Of a stretch of 64,000 bases of DNA, positions 9,760 through 22,899 are shown one piece after another. The stretch comes from Apostichopus japonicus. Lineage: Eukaryota > Echinodermata > Holothuroidea > Aspidochirotida > Stichopodidae. The translations under genes and the position numbers were made by a program. Where the stretch lies: NCBI RefSeq assembly GCF_037975245.1, contig NC_092576.1, forward strand, positions 35,678,611 to 35,742,610, read 5' to 3'. The notes below the pieces were generated by a model. It did no database searches and was not told where the DNA came from. It was given only the letters and a program-made list of their open reading frames with translations. Position 1 is the stretch's first letter. Each line of letters opens with the position of its first letter.

Positions 9760-12700
9760 ATTCGGTCTAATATCTCAGTCCATACAGTGGCGCGATGGCT
9801 TGGCGCACTGTACGAGCTGATGAGCGAGACTCTCTTTTGCATCGCTGGTTCGAATCCCGGTGATGACGTGTTTTGCCGATCTTTTACAGGCTGTGCCTAC
9901 ATGTTAAGCTGTAAGTATTAGTTAATCGGCCTAATATCTCAGTCCATACAGTGGCGCGATGGCTTGGCGCACTGTACGAGCTGATGAGCGAGACTCTCTT
10001 TTGCATCGCTGGTTCGAACCCCGGTGATGACGTCTTTTGCCGATCTTTTACAGCGGGTGCCTACAGGGGGAGCTGTAAGTATTAGTTAATCGGCCTAATA
10101 TCTCAGTCCATACAGTGGCGCGATGGCTTGGCGCACTGTACGAGCTGATGAGCGAGACTCTCTTTTGCATCGCTGGTTCGAACCCCGATGATGACGTCTT
10201 TTGCCGATCTTTTACAGCGGGTGCCTACATGTTAAGCTGTAAGTATTAGTTAATCGGCCTAATATCTCAGTCCATACAGTGGCGCGATGGCTTGGCGCAC
10301 TGTACGAGCTGATGAGCGAGACTCTCTTTTGCATCGCTGGTTCGAACCCCGGTGATGACGTCTTTTGCCGATCTTTTACTGCGGGTGCCTACATGTTAAG
10401 CTGTAAGTATTAGTTAATCGGCCTAATATCTCAGTCCATACAGTGGCGCGATGGCTTGGCGCACTGTACGAGCTGATGAGCGAGACGCTCTTTTGCATCG
10501 CTGGTTCGAACCCCGGTGATGACGTCTTTTGCCGATCTTTTTACAGCGGGTGCCTACATGTTAAGCTGTAAGTATTAGTTAATCGGCCTAATATCTCAGT
10601 CCATACAGTGGCGCGATGGCTTGGCGCACTGTACGAGCTGATGAGCGAGACTCTCTTTTGCATCGCTGGTTCGAACCCCGGTGATGACGTCTTTTGCCGA
10701 TCTTTTACAGCGGGTGCCTACATGTTAAGCTGTAAGTATCAGTTAATCGGCCTAATATCTCAGTCCTTACAGTGGCGCGATGGCTTGGCGCACTGTACGA
10801 GCTGATGAGCGAGACTCTCTTTTGCATCGCTGGTTCGAACCCCGGTGATGACGTCTTTTGCCGATCTTTTACAGCGGGTGCCTACATGTTAAGCTGTAAG
10901 TATCAGTTAATCGGCCTAATATCTCAGTCGTTACAGTGGCGCGATGGCTTGGCGCACTGTACCAGCTGATGAGCGAGACTCTCTTTTGCATCGCTGGTTC
11001 GAACCCCGGTGATGACGTCTTTTGCCGATCTTTTACAGCGGGTGCCTACATGTTCAGCTGTAAGTATCAGTTAATCGGCCTAATATCTCAGTCCTTACAG
11101 TGGCGCGATGGCTTGGCGCACTGTACCAGCTGATGAGCGAGACTCTCTTTTGCATCGCTGGTTCGAACCCCGGTGATGACGTCTTTTGCCGATCTTTTAC
11201 AGCGGGTGCCTACATGTTAAGCTGTAAGTATCAGTTTAACGGCCTAATATCTCAGTCCTTACAGTGGCGCGATGGCTTGGCGCACTGTACAAGCTGATGA
11301 GCGAGACTCTCTTTTGCATCGCTGGTTCGAACCCCGGTGATGACGTCTTTTGCCGATCTTTTACAGCGGGTGCCTACATGTTAAGCTGTAAGTATCAGTT
11401 TAACGGCCTAATATCTCAGTCCTTACAGTGGCGCGATGGCTTGGCGCACTGTACAAGCTGATGAGCGAGACTCTCTTTTGCATCGCTGGTTCGAACCCCG
11501 GTGATGACGTCTTTTGCCGATCTTTTACAGCGGGTGCCTACATGTTAAGCTGTAAGTATCAGTTAATCGGCCTAATATCTCAGTCCTTACAGTGGCGCGA
11601 TGGCTTGGCGCACTGTACCAGCTGATGAGCGAGACTCTCTTTTGCATCGCTGGTTCGAACCCCGGTGATGACGTCTTTTGCCGATCTTTTACAGCGGGTG
11701 CCTACATGTTAAGCTGTAAGTATCAGTTTAACGGCCTAATATCTCAGTCCTTACAGTGGCGCGATGGCTTGGCGCACTGTACAAGCTGATGAGCGAGACT
11801 CTCTTTTGCATCGCTGGTTCGAACCCCGGTGATGACGTCTTTTGCCGATCTTTTACAGCGGGTGCCTACATGGGGAGCTGTAAGTATCAGTTAATCGGCC
11901 TAATATCTCAGTCCTTACAGTGGCGCGATGGCTTGGCGCACTGTACAAGCTGATGAGCGAGACTCTCTTTTGCATCGCTGGTTCGAACCCCGGTGATGAC
12001 GTCTTTTGCCGATCTTTTACAGCGGGTGCCTACATGTTCAGCTGTAAGTATCAGTTAATCGGCCTAATATCTCAGTCCTTACAGTGGCGCGATGGCTTGG
12101 CGCACTGTACAAGCTGATGAGCGAGACTCTCTTTTGCATCGCTGGTTCGAACCCCGGTGATGACGTCTTTTGCCGATCTTTTACAGCGGGTGCCTACATG
12201 TTCAGCTGTAAGTATCAGTTAATCGGCCTAATATCTCAGTCCTTACAGTGGCGCGATGGCTTGGCGCACTGTACAAGCTGATGAGCGAGACTCTCTTTTG
12301 CATCGCTGGTTCGAACCCCGGTGATGACGTCTTTTGCCGATCTTTTACAGCGGGTGCCTACATGTTAAGCTGTAAGTATCAGTTAATCGGCCTAATATCT
12401 CAGTCCTTACAGTGGCGCGATGGCTTGGCGCACTGTACAAGCTGATGAGCGAGACTCTCTTTTGCATCGCTGGTTCAAACCCCGGTGATGACGTCTTTTG
12501 CCGATCTTTTACAGCGGGTGCCTACATGTTAAGCTGTAAGTATTAGTTAATCGGCCTAATATCTCAGTCCATACAGTGGCGCGATGGCTTGGCGCACTGT
12601 ACGAGCTGATGAGCGAGACTCTCTTTTGCATCGCTGGTTCGAACCCCGGTGATGACGTCTTTTGCCGATCTTTTACAGCGGGTGCCTACATGTTAAGCTG

Positions 12701-15700
12701 TAAGTATCAGTTAATCGGCCTAATATCTCAGTCCATACAGTGGCGCGATGGCTTGGCGCACTGTACGAGCTGATGAGCGAGACTCTCTTTTGCATCGCTG
12801 GTTCGAACCCCGGTGATGACATCTTTTGCCGATCTTTTACAGCGGGTGCCTACATGTTAAGCTGTAAGTATCAGTTATTCGGTCTAATATCTCAGTCCAT
12901 ACAGTGGCGCGATGGCTTGGCGCACTGTACGAGCTGATGAGCGAGACTCTCTTTTGCATCGCTGGTTCGAACCCCGGTGATGACATCTTTTGCCGATCTT
13001 TTACAGCGGGTGCCTACATGTTAAGCTGTAAGTATCAGTTAATCGGCCTAATATCTCAGTCCATACAGTGGCGCGATGGCTTGGCGCACTGTACGAGCTG
13101 ATGAGCGAGACTCTCTTTTGCATCGCTGGTTCGAACCCCGGTGATGACGTCTTTTGCCGATCTTTTACAGCGGGTGCCTACATGTTAAGCTGTAAGTATC
13201 AGTTAATCGGCCTAATATCTCAGTCCATACAGTGGCGCGATGGCTTGGCGCACTGTACGAGCTGATGAGCGAGACTCTCTTTTGCATCGCTGGTTCGAAC
13301 CCCGGTGATGACGTCTTTTGCCAATCTTTTACAGCGGGTGCCTACATGTTAAGCTGTAAGTATCAGTTAATCGGCCTAATATCTCAGTCCATACAGTGGC
13401 GCGATGGCTTGGCGCACTGTACGAGCTGATGAGCGAGACTCTCTTTTGCATCGCTGGTTCGAACCCCGGTGATGACGTCTTTTGCCGATCTTTTACAGCG
13501 GGTGCCTACATGTTAAGCTGTAAGTATCAGTTAATCGGCCTAATATCTCAGTCCATACAGTGGCGCGATGGCTTGGCGCACTGTACGAGCTGATGAGCGA
13601 GACTCTCTTTTGCATCGCTGGTTCGAACCCCGGTGATGACGTCTTTTGCCGATCTTTTACAGCGGGTGCCTACATGTTAAGCTGTAAGTATTAGTTATTC
13701 GGTCTAATATCTCAGTCCATACAGTGGCGCGATGGCTTGGCGCACTGTACGAGCTGATGAGCGAGACTCTCTTTTGCATCGCTGGTTCGAATCCCGGTGA
13801 TGACGTGTTTTGCCGATCTTTTACAGGGGGTGCCTACATGTTAAGCTGTAAGTATTAGTTAATCGGCCTAATATCTCAGTCCATACAGTGGCGCGATGGC
13901 TTGGCGCACTGTACGAGCTGATGAGCGAGACTCTCTTTTGCATCGCTGGTTCGAACCCCGGTGATGACGTCTTTTGCCGATCTTTTACAGCGGGTGCCTA
14001 CAGGGGGAGCTGTAAGTATTAGTTAATCGGCCTAATATCTCAGTCCATACAGTGGCGCGATGGCTTGGCGCACTGTACGAGCTGATGAGCGAGACTCTCT
14101 TTTGCATCGCTGGTTCGAACCCCGGTGATGACGTCTTTTGCCGATCTTTTACAGCGGGTGCCTACATGTTAAGCTGTAAGTATTAGTTAATCGGCCTAAT
14201 ATCTCAGTCCATACAGTGGCGCGATGGCTTGGCGCACTGTACGAGCTGATGAGCGAGACTCTCTTTTGCATCGCTGGTTCGAACCCCGGTGATGACGTCT
14301 TTTGCCGATCTTTTACAGCGGGTGCCTACATGTTAAGCTGTAAGTATTAGTTAATCGGCCTAATATCTCAGTCCATACAGTGGCGCGATGGCTTGGCGCA
14401 CTGTACGAGCTGATGAGCGAGACTCTCTTTTGCATCGCTGGTTCGAACCCCGGTGATGACGTCTTTTGCCGATCTTTTACTGCGGGTGCCTACATGTTAA
14501 GCTGTAAGTATTAGTTATTCGGCCTAATATCTCAGTCCATAAAGTGGCGCGATAGCTTGGCGCACTGTACGAGCTGATGAGCGAGACGCTCTTTTGCATC
14601 GCTGGTTCGAACCCCGGTGATGACGTCTTTTGCCGATCTTTTACAGCGGGTGCCTACATGTTAAGCTGTAAGTATTAGTTAATCGGCCTAATATCTCAGT
14701 CCATACAGTGGCGCGATGGCTTGGCGCACTGTACGAGCTGATGAGCGAGACTCTCTTTTGCATCGCTGGTTCGAACCCCGGTGATGACGTCTTTTGCCGA
14801 TCTTTTTACAGCGGGTGCCTACATGTTAAGCTGTAAGTATTAGTTAATCGGCCTAATATCTCAGTCCATACAGTGGCGCGATGGCTTGGCGCACTGTACG
14901 AGCTGATGAGCGAGACTCTCTTTTGCATCGCTGGTTCGAACCCCGGTGATGACGTCTTTTGCCGATCTTTTACAGCGGGTGCCTACATGTTAAGCTGTAA
15001 GTATCAGTTAATCGGCCTAATATCTCAGTCCTTACAGTGGCGCGATGGCTTGGCGCACTGTACGAGCTGATGAGCGAGACTCTCTTTTGCATCGCTGGTT
15101 CGAACCCCGGTGATGACGTCTTTTGCCGATCTTTTACAGCGGGTGCCTACATGTTAAGCTGTAAGTATCAGTTAATCGGCCTAATATCTCAGTCGTTACA
15201 GTGGCGCGATGGCTTGGCGCACTGTACCAGCTGATGAGCGAGACTCTCTTTTGCATCGCTGGTTCGAACCCCGGTGATGACGTCTTTTGCCGATCTTTTA
15301 CAGCGGGTGCCTACATGTTAAGCTGTAAGTATCAGTTAAACGGCCTAATATCTCAGTCCTTACAGTGGCGCGATGGCTTGGCGCACTGTACGAGCTGATG
15401 AGCGAGACTCTCTTTTGCATCGCTGCTTCGAACCCCGGTGATGACGTCTTTTGCCGATCTTTTACAGCGGGTGCCTACATGTTAAGCTGTAAGTATCAGT
15501 TTAACGGCCTAATATCTCAGTCCTTACAGTGGCGCGATGGCTTGGCGCACTGTACAAGCTGATGAGCGAGACTCTCTTTTGCATCGCTGGTTCGAACCCC
15601 GGTGATGACGTCTTTTGCCGATCTTTTACAGCGGGTGCCTACATGTTCAGCTGTAAGTATCAGTTAATCGGCCTAATATCTCAGTCCTTACAGTGGCGCG

Positions 15701-16910
15701 ATGGCTTGGCGCACTGTACAAGCTGATGAGCGAGACTCTCTTTTGCATCGCTGGTTCGAACCCCGGTGATGACGTCTTTTGCCGATCTTTTACAGCGGGT
15801 GCCTACATGTTAAGCTGTAAGTATCAGTTAATCGGCCTAATATCTCAGTCCTTACAGTGGCGCGATGGCTTGGCGCACTGTACCAGCTGATGAGCGAGAC
15901 TCTCTTTTGCATCGCTGGTTCGAACCCCGGTGATGACGTCTTTTGCCGATCTTTTACAGCGGGTGCCTACATGTTAAGCTGTAAGTATCAGTTTAACGGC
16001 CTAATATCTCAGTCCTTACAGTGGCGCGATGGCTTGGCGCACTGTACAAGCTGATGAGCGAGACTCTCTTTTGCATCGCTGGTTCGAACCCCGGTGATGA
16101 CGTCTTTTGCCGATCTTTTACAGCGGGTGCCTACATGTTAAGCTGTAAGTATCAGTTTAACGGCCTAATATCTCAGTCCTTACAGTGGCGCGATGGCTTG
16201 GCGCACTGTACAAGCTGATGAGCGAGACTCTCTTTTGCATCGCTGGTTCAAACCCCGGTGATGACGTCTTTTGCCGATCTTTTACAGCGGGTGCCTACAT
16301 GGGGAGCTGTAAGTATCAGTTAATCGGCCTAATATCTCAGTCCTTACAGTGGCGCGATGGCTTTGCGCACTGTACAAGCTGATGAGCGAGACTCTCTTTT
16401 GCATCGCTGGTTCGAACCCCGGTGATGACGTCTTTTGCCGATCTTTTACAGCGGGTGCCTACATGTTCAGCTGTAAGTATCAGTTAATCGGCCTAATATC
16501 TCAGTCCTTACAGTGGCGCGATGGCTTGGCGCACTGTACAAGCTGATGAGCGAGACTCTCTTTTGCATCGCTGGTTCGAACCCCGGTGATGACGTCTTTT
16601 GCCGATCTTTTACAGCGGGTGCCTACATGAGGAGCTGTAAGTATCAGTTAATCGGCCTAATATCTCAGTCCTTACAGTGGCGCGATGGCTTGGCGCACTG
16701 TACAAGCTGATGAGCGAGACTCTCTTTTGCATCGCTGGTTCGAACCCCGGTGATGACGTCTTTTGCCGATCTTTTACAGCGGGTGCCTACATGTTAAGCT
16801 GTAAGTATCAGTTAATCGGCCTAATATCTCAGTCCTTACAGTGGCGCGATGGCTTGGCGCACTGTACAAGCTGATGAGCGAGACTCTCTTTTGCATCGCT
16901 GGTTCAAACC
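9760..16910 (+). repeat. Segmental duplication of about 24-27 monomers (about 3.9-4.4 kb)
   Basis: Markers repeat in the same order: GACGTGTTTT at 9865 and 13802, CAGGGGGAG at 10064 and 14001 (both 3937 bp apart), TTTACTGCGG near 10380 and 14481, GACGCTC at 10484 and 14585 (4101 bp), CAGTCGTTAC at 10925 and 15190 (4265 bp), and TTCAAAC at 12474 and 16903 (4429 bp). The offset grows in steps of 164 bp, so the second copy has gained single monomers at several points. Confidence 0.8.
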
Positions 16911-19740
16911 CCGGTGATGACGTCTTTTGCCGATCTTTTACAGCGGGTGCCTACATGTTAAGCTGTAAGTATTAGTTAATCGGCCTAATATCTCAGTCCA
17001 TACAGTGGCGCGATGGCTTGGCGCACTGTACGAGCTGATGAGCGAGACTCTCTTTTGCATCGCTGGTTCGAACCCCGGTGATGACGTCTTTTGCCGATCT
17101 TTTACAGCGGGTGCCTACATGTTAAGCTGTAAGTATTAGTTAATCGGCCTAATATCTCAGTCCATACAGTGGCGCGATGGCTTGGCGCACTGTACGAGCT
17201 GATGAGCGAGACTCTCTTTTGCATCGCTGGTTCGAACCCCGGTGATGACATCTTTTGCCGATCTTTTACAGCGGGTGCCTACATGTTAAGCTGTGAGTAT
17301 TAGTTATTCGGTCTAATATCTCAGTCCATACAGTGGCGCGATGGCTTGGCGCACTGTACGAGCTGATGAGCGAGACTCTCTTTTGCATCGCTGGTTCGAA
17401 CCCCGGTGATGACATCTTTTGCCGATCTTTTACAGCGGGTGCCTACATGTTAAGCTGTAAGTATCAGTTAATCGGCATAATATCTCAGTCCTTACAGTGG
17501 CGCGATGGCTTGGCGCACTGTACGAGCTGATGAGCGAGACTCTCTTTTGCATCGCTGGTTCGAACCCCGGTGATGACGTCTTTTGCCGATCTTTTACAGC
17601 GGGTGCCTACATGTTAAGCTGTAAGTATCAGTTAATCGGCCTAATATCTCAGTCCATACAGTGGCGCGATGGCTTGGCGCACTGTACGAGCTGATGAGCG
17701 AGACTCTCTTTTGCATCGCTGGTTCGAACCCCGGTGATGACGTCTTTTGCCAATCTTTTACAGCGGGTGCCTACATGTTAAGCTGTAAGTATCAGTTAAT
17801 CGGCCTAATATCTCAGTCCTTACAGTGGCGCGATGGCTTGGCGCACTGTACGAGCTGATGAGCGAGACTCTCTTTTGCATCGCTGGTTCGAACCCCGGTG
17901 ATGACGTCTTTTGCCGATCTTTTACAGCGGGTGCCTACATGTTAAGCTGTAAGTATCAGTTAATCGGCCTAATATCTCAGTCCTTACAGTGGCGCGATGG
18001 CTTGGCGCACTGTACGAGCTGATGAGCGAGACTCTCTTTTGCATCGCTGGTTCGAACCCCGGTGATGACGTCTTTTGCCGATCTTTTACAGCGGGTGCCT
18101 ACATGTTAAGCTGTAAGTATCAGTTAATCGGCCTAATATCTCAGTCCTTACAGTGGCGCGATGGCTTGGCGCACTGTACAAGCTGATGAGCGAGACTCTC
18201 TTTTGCATCGCTGGTTCGAACCCCGGTGATGACGTCTTTTGCCGATCTTTTACAGCGGGTGCCTACATGAGGAGCTGTAAGTATCAGTTAATCGGCCTAA
18301 TATCTCAGTCCTTACAGTGGCGCGATGGCTTGGCGCACTGTACAAGCTGATGAGCGAGACTCTCTTTTGCATCGCTGGTTCGAACCCCGGTGATGACGTC
18401 TTTTGCCGATCTTTTACAGCGGGTGCCTACATGTTAAGCTGTAAGTATCAGTTAATCGGCCTAATATCTCAGTCCTTACAGTGGCGCGATGGCTTGGCGC
18501 ACTGTACAAGCTGATGAGCGAGACTCTCTTTTGCATCACTGGTTCAAACCCCGGTGATGACGTCTTTTGCCGATCTTTTACAGCGGGTGCCTACATGTTA
18601 AGCTGTAAGTATTAGTTAATCGGTCTAATATCTCAGTCCATACAGTGGCGCGATGGCTTGGCGCACTGTACGAGCTGATGAGCGAGACTCTCTTTTGCAT
18701 CGCTGGTTCGAACCCCGGTGATGACGTCTTTTGCCGATCTTTTACAGCGGGTGCCTACATGTTAAGCTGTAAGTATTAGTTAATCGGCCTAATATCTCAG
18801 TCCATACAGTGGCGCGATGGCTTGGCGCACTGTACGAGCTGATGAGCGAGACTCTCTTTTGCATCGCTGGTTCGAACCCCGGTGATGACATCTTTTGCCG
18901 ATCTTTTACAGCGGGTGCCTACATGTTAAGCTGTAAGTATTAGTTATTCGGTCTAATATCTCAGTCCATACAGTGGCGCGATGGCTTGGCGCACTGTACG
19001 AGCTGATGAGCGAGACTCTCTTTTGCATCGCTGGTTCGAACCCCGGTGATGACATCTTTTGCCGATCTTTTACAGCGGGTGCCTACATGTTAAGCTGTAA
19101 GTATCAGTTAATCGGCCTAATATCTCAGTCCTTACAGTGGCGCGATGGCTTGGCGCACTGTACGAGCTGATGAGCGAGACTCTCTTTTGCATCGCTGGTT
19201 CGAACCCCGGTGATGACCTCTTTTGCCGATCTTTTACAGCGGGTGCCTACATGTTAAGCTGTAAGTATCAGTTAATCGGCCTAATATCTCAGTCCATACA
19301 GTGGCGCGATGGCTTGGCGCACTGTACGAGCTGATGAGCGAGACTCTCTTTTGCATCGCTGGTTCGAACCCCGGTGATGACGTCTTTTGCCAATCTTTTA
19401 CAGCGGGTGCCTACATGTTAAGCTGTAAGTATCAGTTAATCGGCCTAATATCTCAGTCCTTACAGTGGCGCGATGGCTTGGCGCACTGTACGAGCTGATG
19501 AGCGAGACTCTCTTTTGCATCGCTGGTTCGAACCCCGGTGATGACGTCTTTTGCCGATCTTTTACAGCGGGTGCCTACATGTTAAGCTGTAAGTATCAGT
19601 TAATCGGCCTAATATCTCAGTCCTTACAGTGGCGCGATGGCTTGGCGCACTGTACGAGCTGATGAGCGAGACTCTCTTTTGCATCGCTGGTTCGAACCCC
19701 GGTGATGACGTCTTTTGCCGATCTTTTACAGCGGGTGCCT
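10570..19740 (+). repeat. TATCAG/CCTTACAG satellite subfamily domain
   Basis: Many monomers in this span carry GTATCAG in place of GTATTAG, often with CAGTCCTTACAG in place of CAGTCCATACAG, and frequently GTACAAGC or GTACCAGC in place of GTACGAGC. The T-to-C change removes a stop codon, which is why a 65-codon open frame recurs here every 164 bp. No coding constraint is visible: substitutions fall in all codon positions and the frame is not continuous between copies. Confidence 0.85.
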
Positions 19741-19790
19741 ACATGGGGAGCTGTAAGTATTAGTTAATCGGCCTAATATCTCAGTCCATA
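16510..19790 (+). repeat. 10-monomer higher-order repeat, two copies (1640 bp)
   Basis: Markers recur at exactly 1640 bp: CATGAGGAGC near 16627 and 18267, TTCAAACC at 16903 and 18543, GACATC near 17247 and 18887, and GCCAATC near 17750 and 19390. A related GACATC/TTATTCGGTC pair of monomers reappears near 22.15-22.36 kb, suggesting a third partial copy. Confidence 0.85.
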
Positions 19791-22700
19791 CAGTGGCACG
19801 ATGGCTTGGCGCACTGTACGAGCTGATGAGCGAGACTCTCTTTTGCATCGCTGGTTCGAACCCCGGTGATGACGTCTTTTGCCGATCTTTTACAGCGGGT
19901 GCCTACATGGGGAGCTGTAAGTATTAGTTAATCGGCCTAATATCTCAGTCCATACAGTGGCGCGATGGCTTGGCGCACTGTACGAGCTGATGAGCGAGAC
20001 TCTCTTTTGCATCGCTGGTTCGAACCCCGGTGATGACGTCTTTTGCCGATCTTTTACAGCGGGTGCCTACATGTTAAGCTGTAAGTATTAGTTATTCGGT
20101 CTAATATCTCAGTCCATACAGTGGCGCGATGGCTTGGCGCACTGTACGAGCTGATGAGCGAGACTCTCTTTTGCATCGCTGGTTCGAACCCCGGTGATGA
20201 CGTCTTTTGCCGATCTTTTACAGCGGGTGCCTACATGTTAAGCTGTAAGTATTAGTTATTCGGTCTAATATCTCAGTCCATACAGTGTCGCGATGGCTTG
20301 GCGCACTGTACGAGCTGATGAGCGAGACTCTCTTTTGCATCGCTGGTTCGAACCCCGGTGATGACGTCTTTTGCCGATCTTTTACAGCGGGTGCCTACAT
20401 GTTAAGCTGTAAGTATTAGTTAATCGGCCTAATATCTCAGTCCATACAGTGGCGCGATGGCTTGGCGCACTGTACGAGCTGAAGAGCGAGACTCTCTTTT
20501 GCATCGCTGGTTCGAACCCCGGTGATGACGTCTTTTGCCGATCTTTTACAGGGGGTGCCTACATGTTAAGCTGTAAGTATTAGTTAATCGGCCTAATATC
20601 TCAGTCCATACAGTGGCGCGATGGCTTGGCGCACTGTACGAGCTGATGAGCGAGACTCTCTTTTGCATCGCTGGTTCGAACCCCGGTGATGACGTCTTTT
20701 GCCGATCTTTTACAGGGGGTGCCTACATGTTAAGCTGTAAGTATTAGTTAATCGGCCTAATATCTCAGTCCATACAGTGGCGCGATGGCTTGGCGCACTG
20801 TACGAGCTGATGAGCGAGACTCTCTTTTGCATCGCTGGTTCGAACCCCGGTGATGACGTCTTTTGCCGATCTTTTACAGCGGGTGCCTACATGTTAAGCT
20901 GTAAGTATCAGTTAATCGGCCTAATATCTCAGTCCATACAGTGGCGCGATGGCTTGGCGCACTGTACGAGCTGATGAGCGAGACTCTCTTTTGCATCGCT
21001 GGTTCGAACCCCGGTGATGACGTCTTTTGCCGATCTTTTACAGCGGGTGCCTACATGTTAAGCTGTAAGTATTAGTTAATCGGCCTAATATCTCAGTCCA
21101 TACAGTGGCGCGATGGCTTGGCGCACTGTACGAGCTGATGAGCGAGACTCTCTTTTGCATCGCTGGTTCGAACCCCGGTGATGACGTCTTTTGCCGATCT
21201 TTTACAGCGGGTGCCTACATGAGGAGCTGTAAGTATTAGTTAATCGGCCTAATATCTCAGTCCATACAGTGGCGCGATGGCTTGGCGCACTGTACGAGCT
21301 GATGAGCGAGACTCTCTTTTGCATCGCTGGTTCGAACCCCGGTGATGACGTCTTTTGCCGATCTTTTACAGCGGGTGCCTACATGTTAAGCTGTAAGTAT
21401 CAGTTAATCGGCCTAATATCTCAGTCCTTACAGTGGCGCGATGGCTTGGCGCACTGTACGAGCTGATGAGCGAGACTCTCTTTTGCATCGCTGGTTCGAA
21501 CCCCGGTGATGACGTCTTTTGCCGTTCTTTTACAGCGGGTGCCTACATGTTAAGCTGTAAGTATTAGTTAATCGGCCTAATATCTCAGTCCATACAGTGG
21601 CGCGATGGCTTGGCGCACTGTACGAGCTGATGAGCGAGACTCTCTTTTGCATCGCTGGTTCGAACCCCGGTGATGACGTCTTTTGCCGATCTTTTACAGC
21701 GGGTGCCTACATGTTAAGCTGTAAGTATTAGTTAATCGGCCTAATATCTCAGTCCATACAGTGGCGCGATGGCTTGGCGCACTGTACGAGCTGATGAGCG
21801 AGACTCTCTTTTGCATCGCTGGTTCGAACCCCGGTGATGACGTCTTTTGCCGATCTTTTACAGCGGGTGCCTACATGTTAAGCTGTAAGTATTAGTTATT
21901 CGGTCTAATATCTCAATCCATACAGTGGCGCGATGGCTTGGCGCACTGTACGAGCTGATGAGCGAGACTCTCTTTTGCATCGCTGGTTCGAACCCCGGTG
22001 ATGACGTCTTTTGCCGATCTTTTACAGCGGGTGCCTACATGTTAAGCTGTAAGTATTAGTTAATCGGCCTAATATCTCAGTCCATACAGTGGCGCGATGG
22101 CTTGGCGCACTGTACGAGCTGATGAGCGAGACTCTCTTTTGCATCGCTGGTTCGAACCCCGGTGATGACATCTTTTGCCGATCTTTTACAGCGGGTGCCT
22201 ACATGTTAAGCTGTAAGTATTAGTTATTCGGTCTAATATCTCAGTCCATACAGTGGCGCGATGGCTTGGCGCACTGTACGAGCTGATGAGCGAGACTCTC
22301 TTTTGCATCGCTGGTTCGAACCCCGGTGATGACATCTTTTGCCGATCTTTTACAGCGGGTGCCTACATGTTAAGCTGTAAGTTTCAGTTAATCGGCCTAA
22401 TATCTCAGTCCATACAGTGGCGCGATGGCTTGGCGCACTGTACGAGCTGATGAGCGAGACTCTCTTTTGCATCGCTGGTTCGAACCCCGGTGATGACGTC
22501 TTTTGCCGATCTTTTACAGCGGGTGCCTACATGTTAAGCTGTAAGTATCAGTTAATCGGCCTAATATCTCAGTCCTTACAGTGGCGCGATGGCTTGGCGC
22601 ACTGTACGAGCTGATGAGCGAGACTCTCTTTTGCATCGCTGGTTCGAACCCCGGTGATGACGTCTTTTGCCGATCTTTTACAGCGTTTACATACATGGGA
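19791..22700 (+). repeat. Satellite section linking two higher-order repeat domains
   Basis: Ordinary monomers of mixed type (TATTAG and TATCAG forms, some with ACAGGGGGTGCC). The section ends at a diverged monomer near 22681-22730 with CAGCGTTTACATACATGGGAAGC and GTAAGAATTAG. I see no genes. Confidence 0.7.
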
Positions 22701-22899
22701 AGCTGTAAGAATTAGTTAATCGGCGTAATATCTCAGTCCATACAGCGGCGCGATGGCTTGGCGCACTGTACGAGCTGATGAGCGAGACTCTCTTTTGCAT
22801 CGCTGGTTCGAACCCCGGTGATGACGTCTTTTGCCGATCTTTTACAGCGGGTGCCTACATGTTAAGCTGTAAGTATTAGTTATTCGGTCTAATATCTCA

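Larger units (their letters stand above)
4867..9760 (+). repeat. Satellite section without a clear long higher-order period
   Basis: This stretch holds ordinary monomers. It includes a run of CATACATTGG variants near 5.0-5.5 kb, a diverged monomer near 7.06-7.12 kb and a triplet of 165-bp variant monomers near 7.4-7.9 kb. I did not find a repeated series of private variants across it, and I see no genes. Confidence 0.7.
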
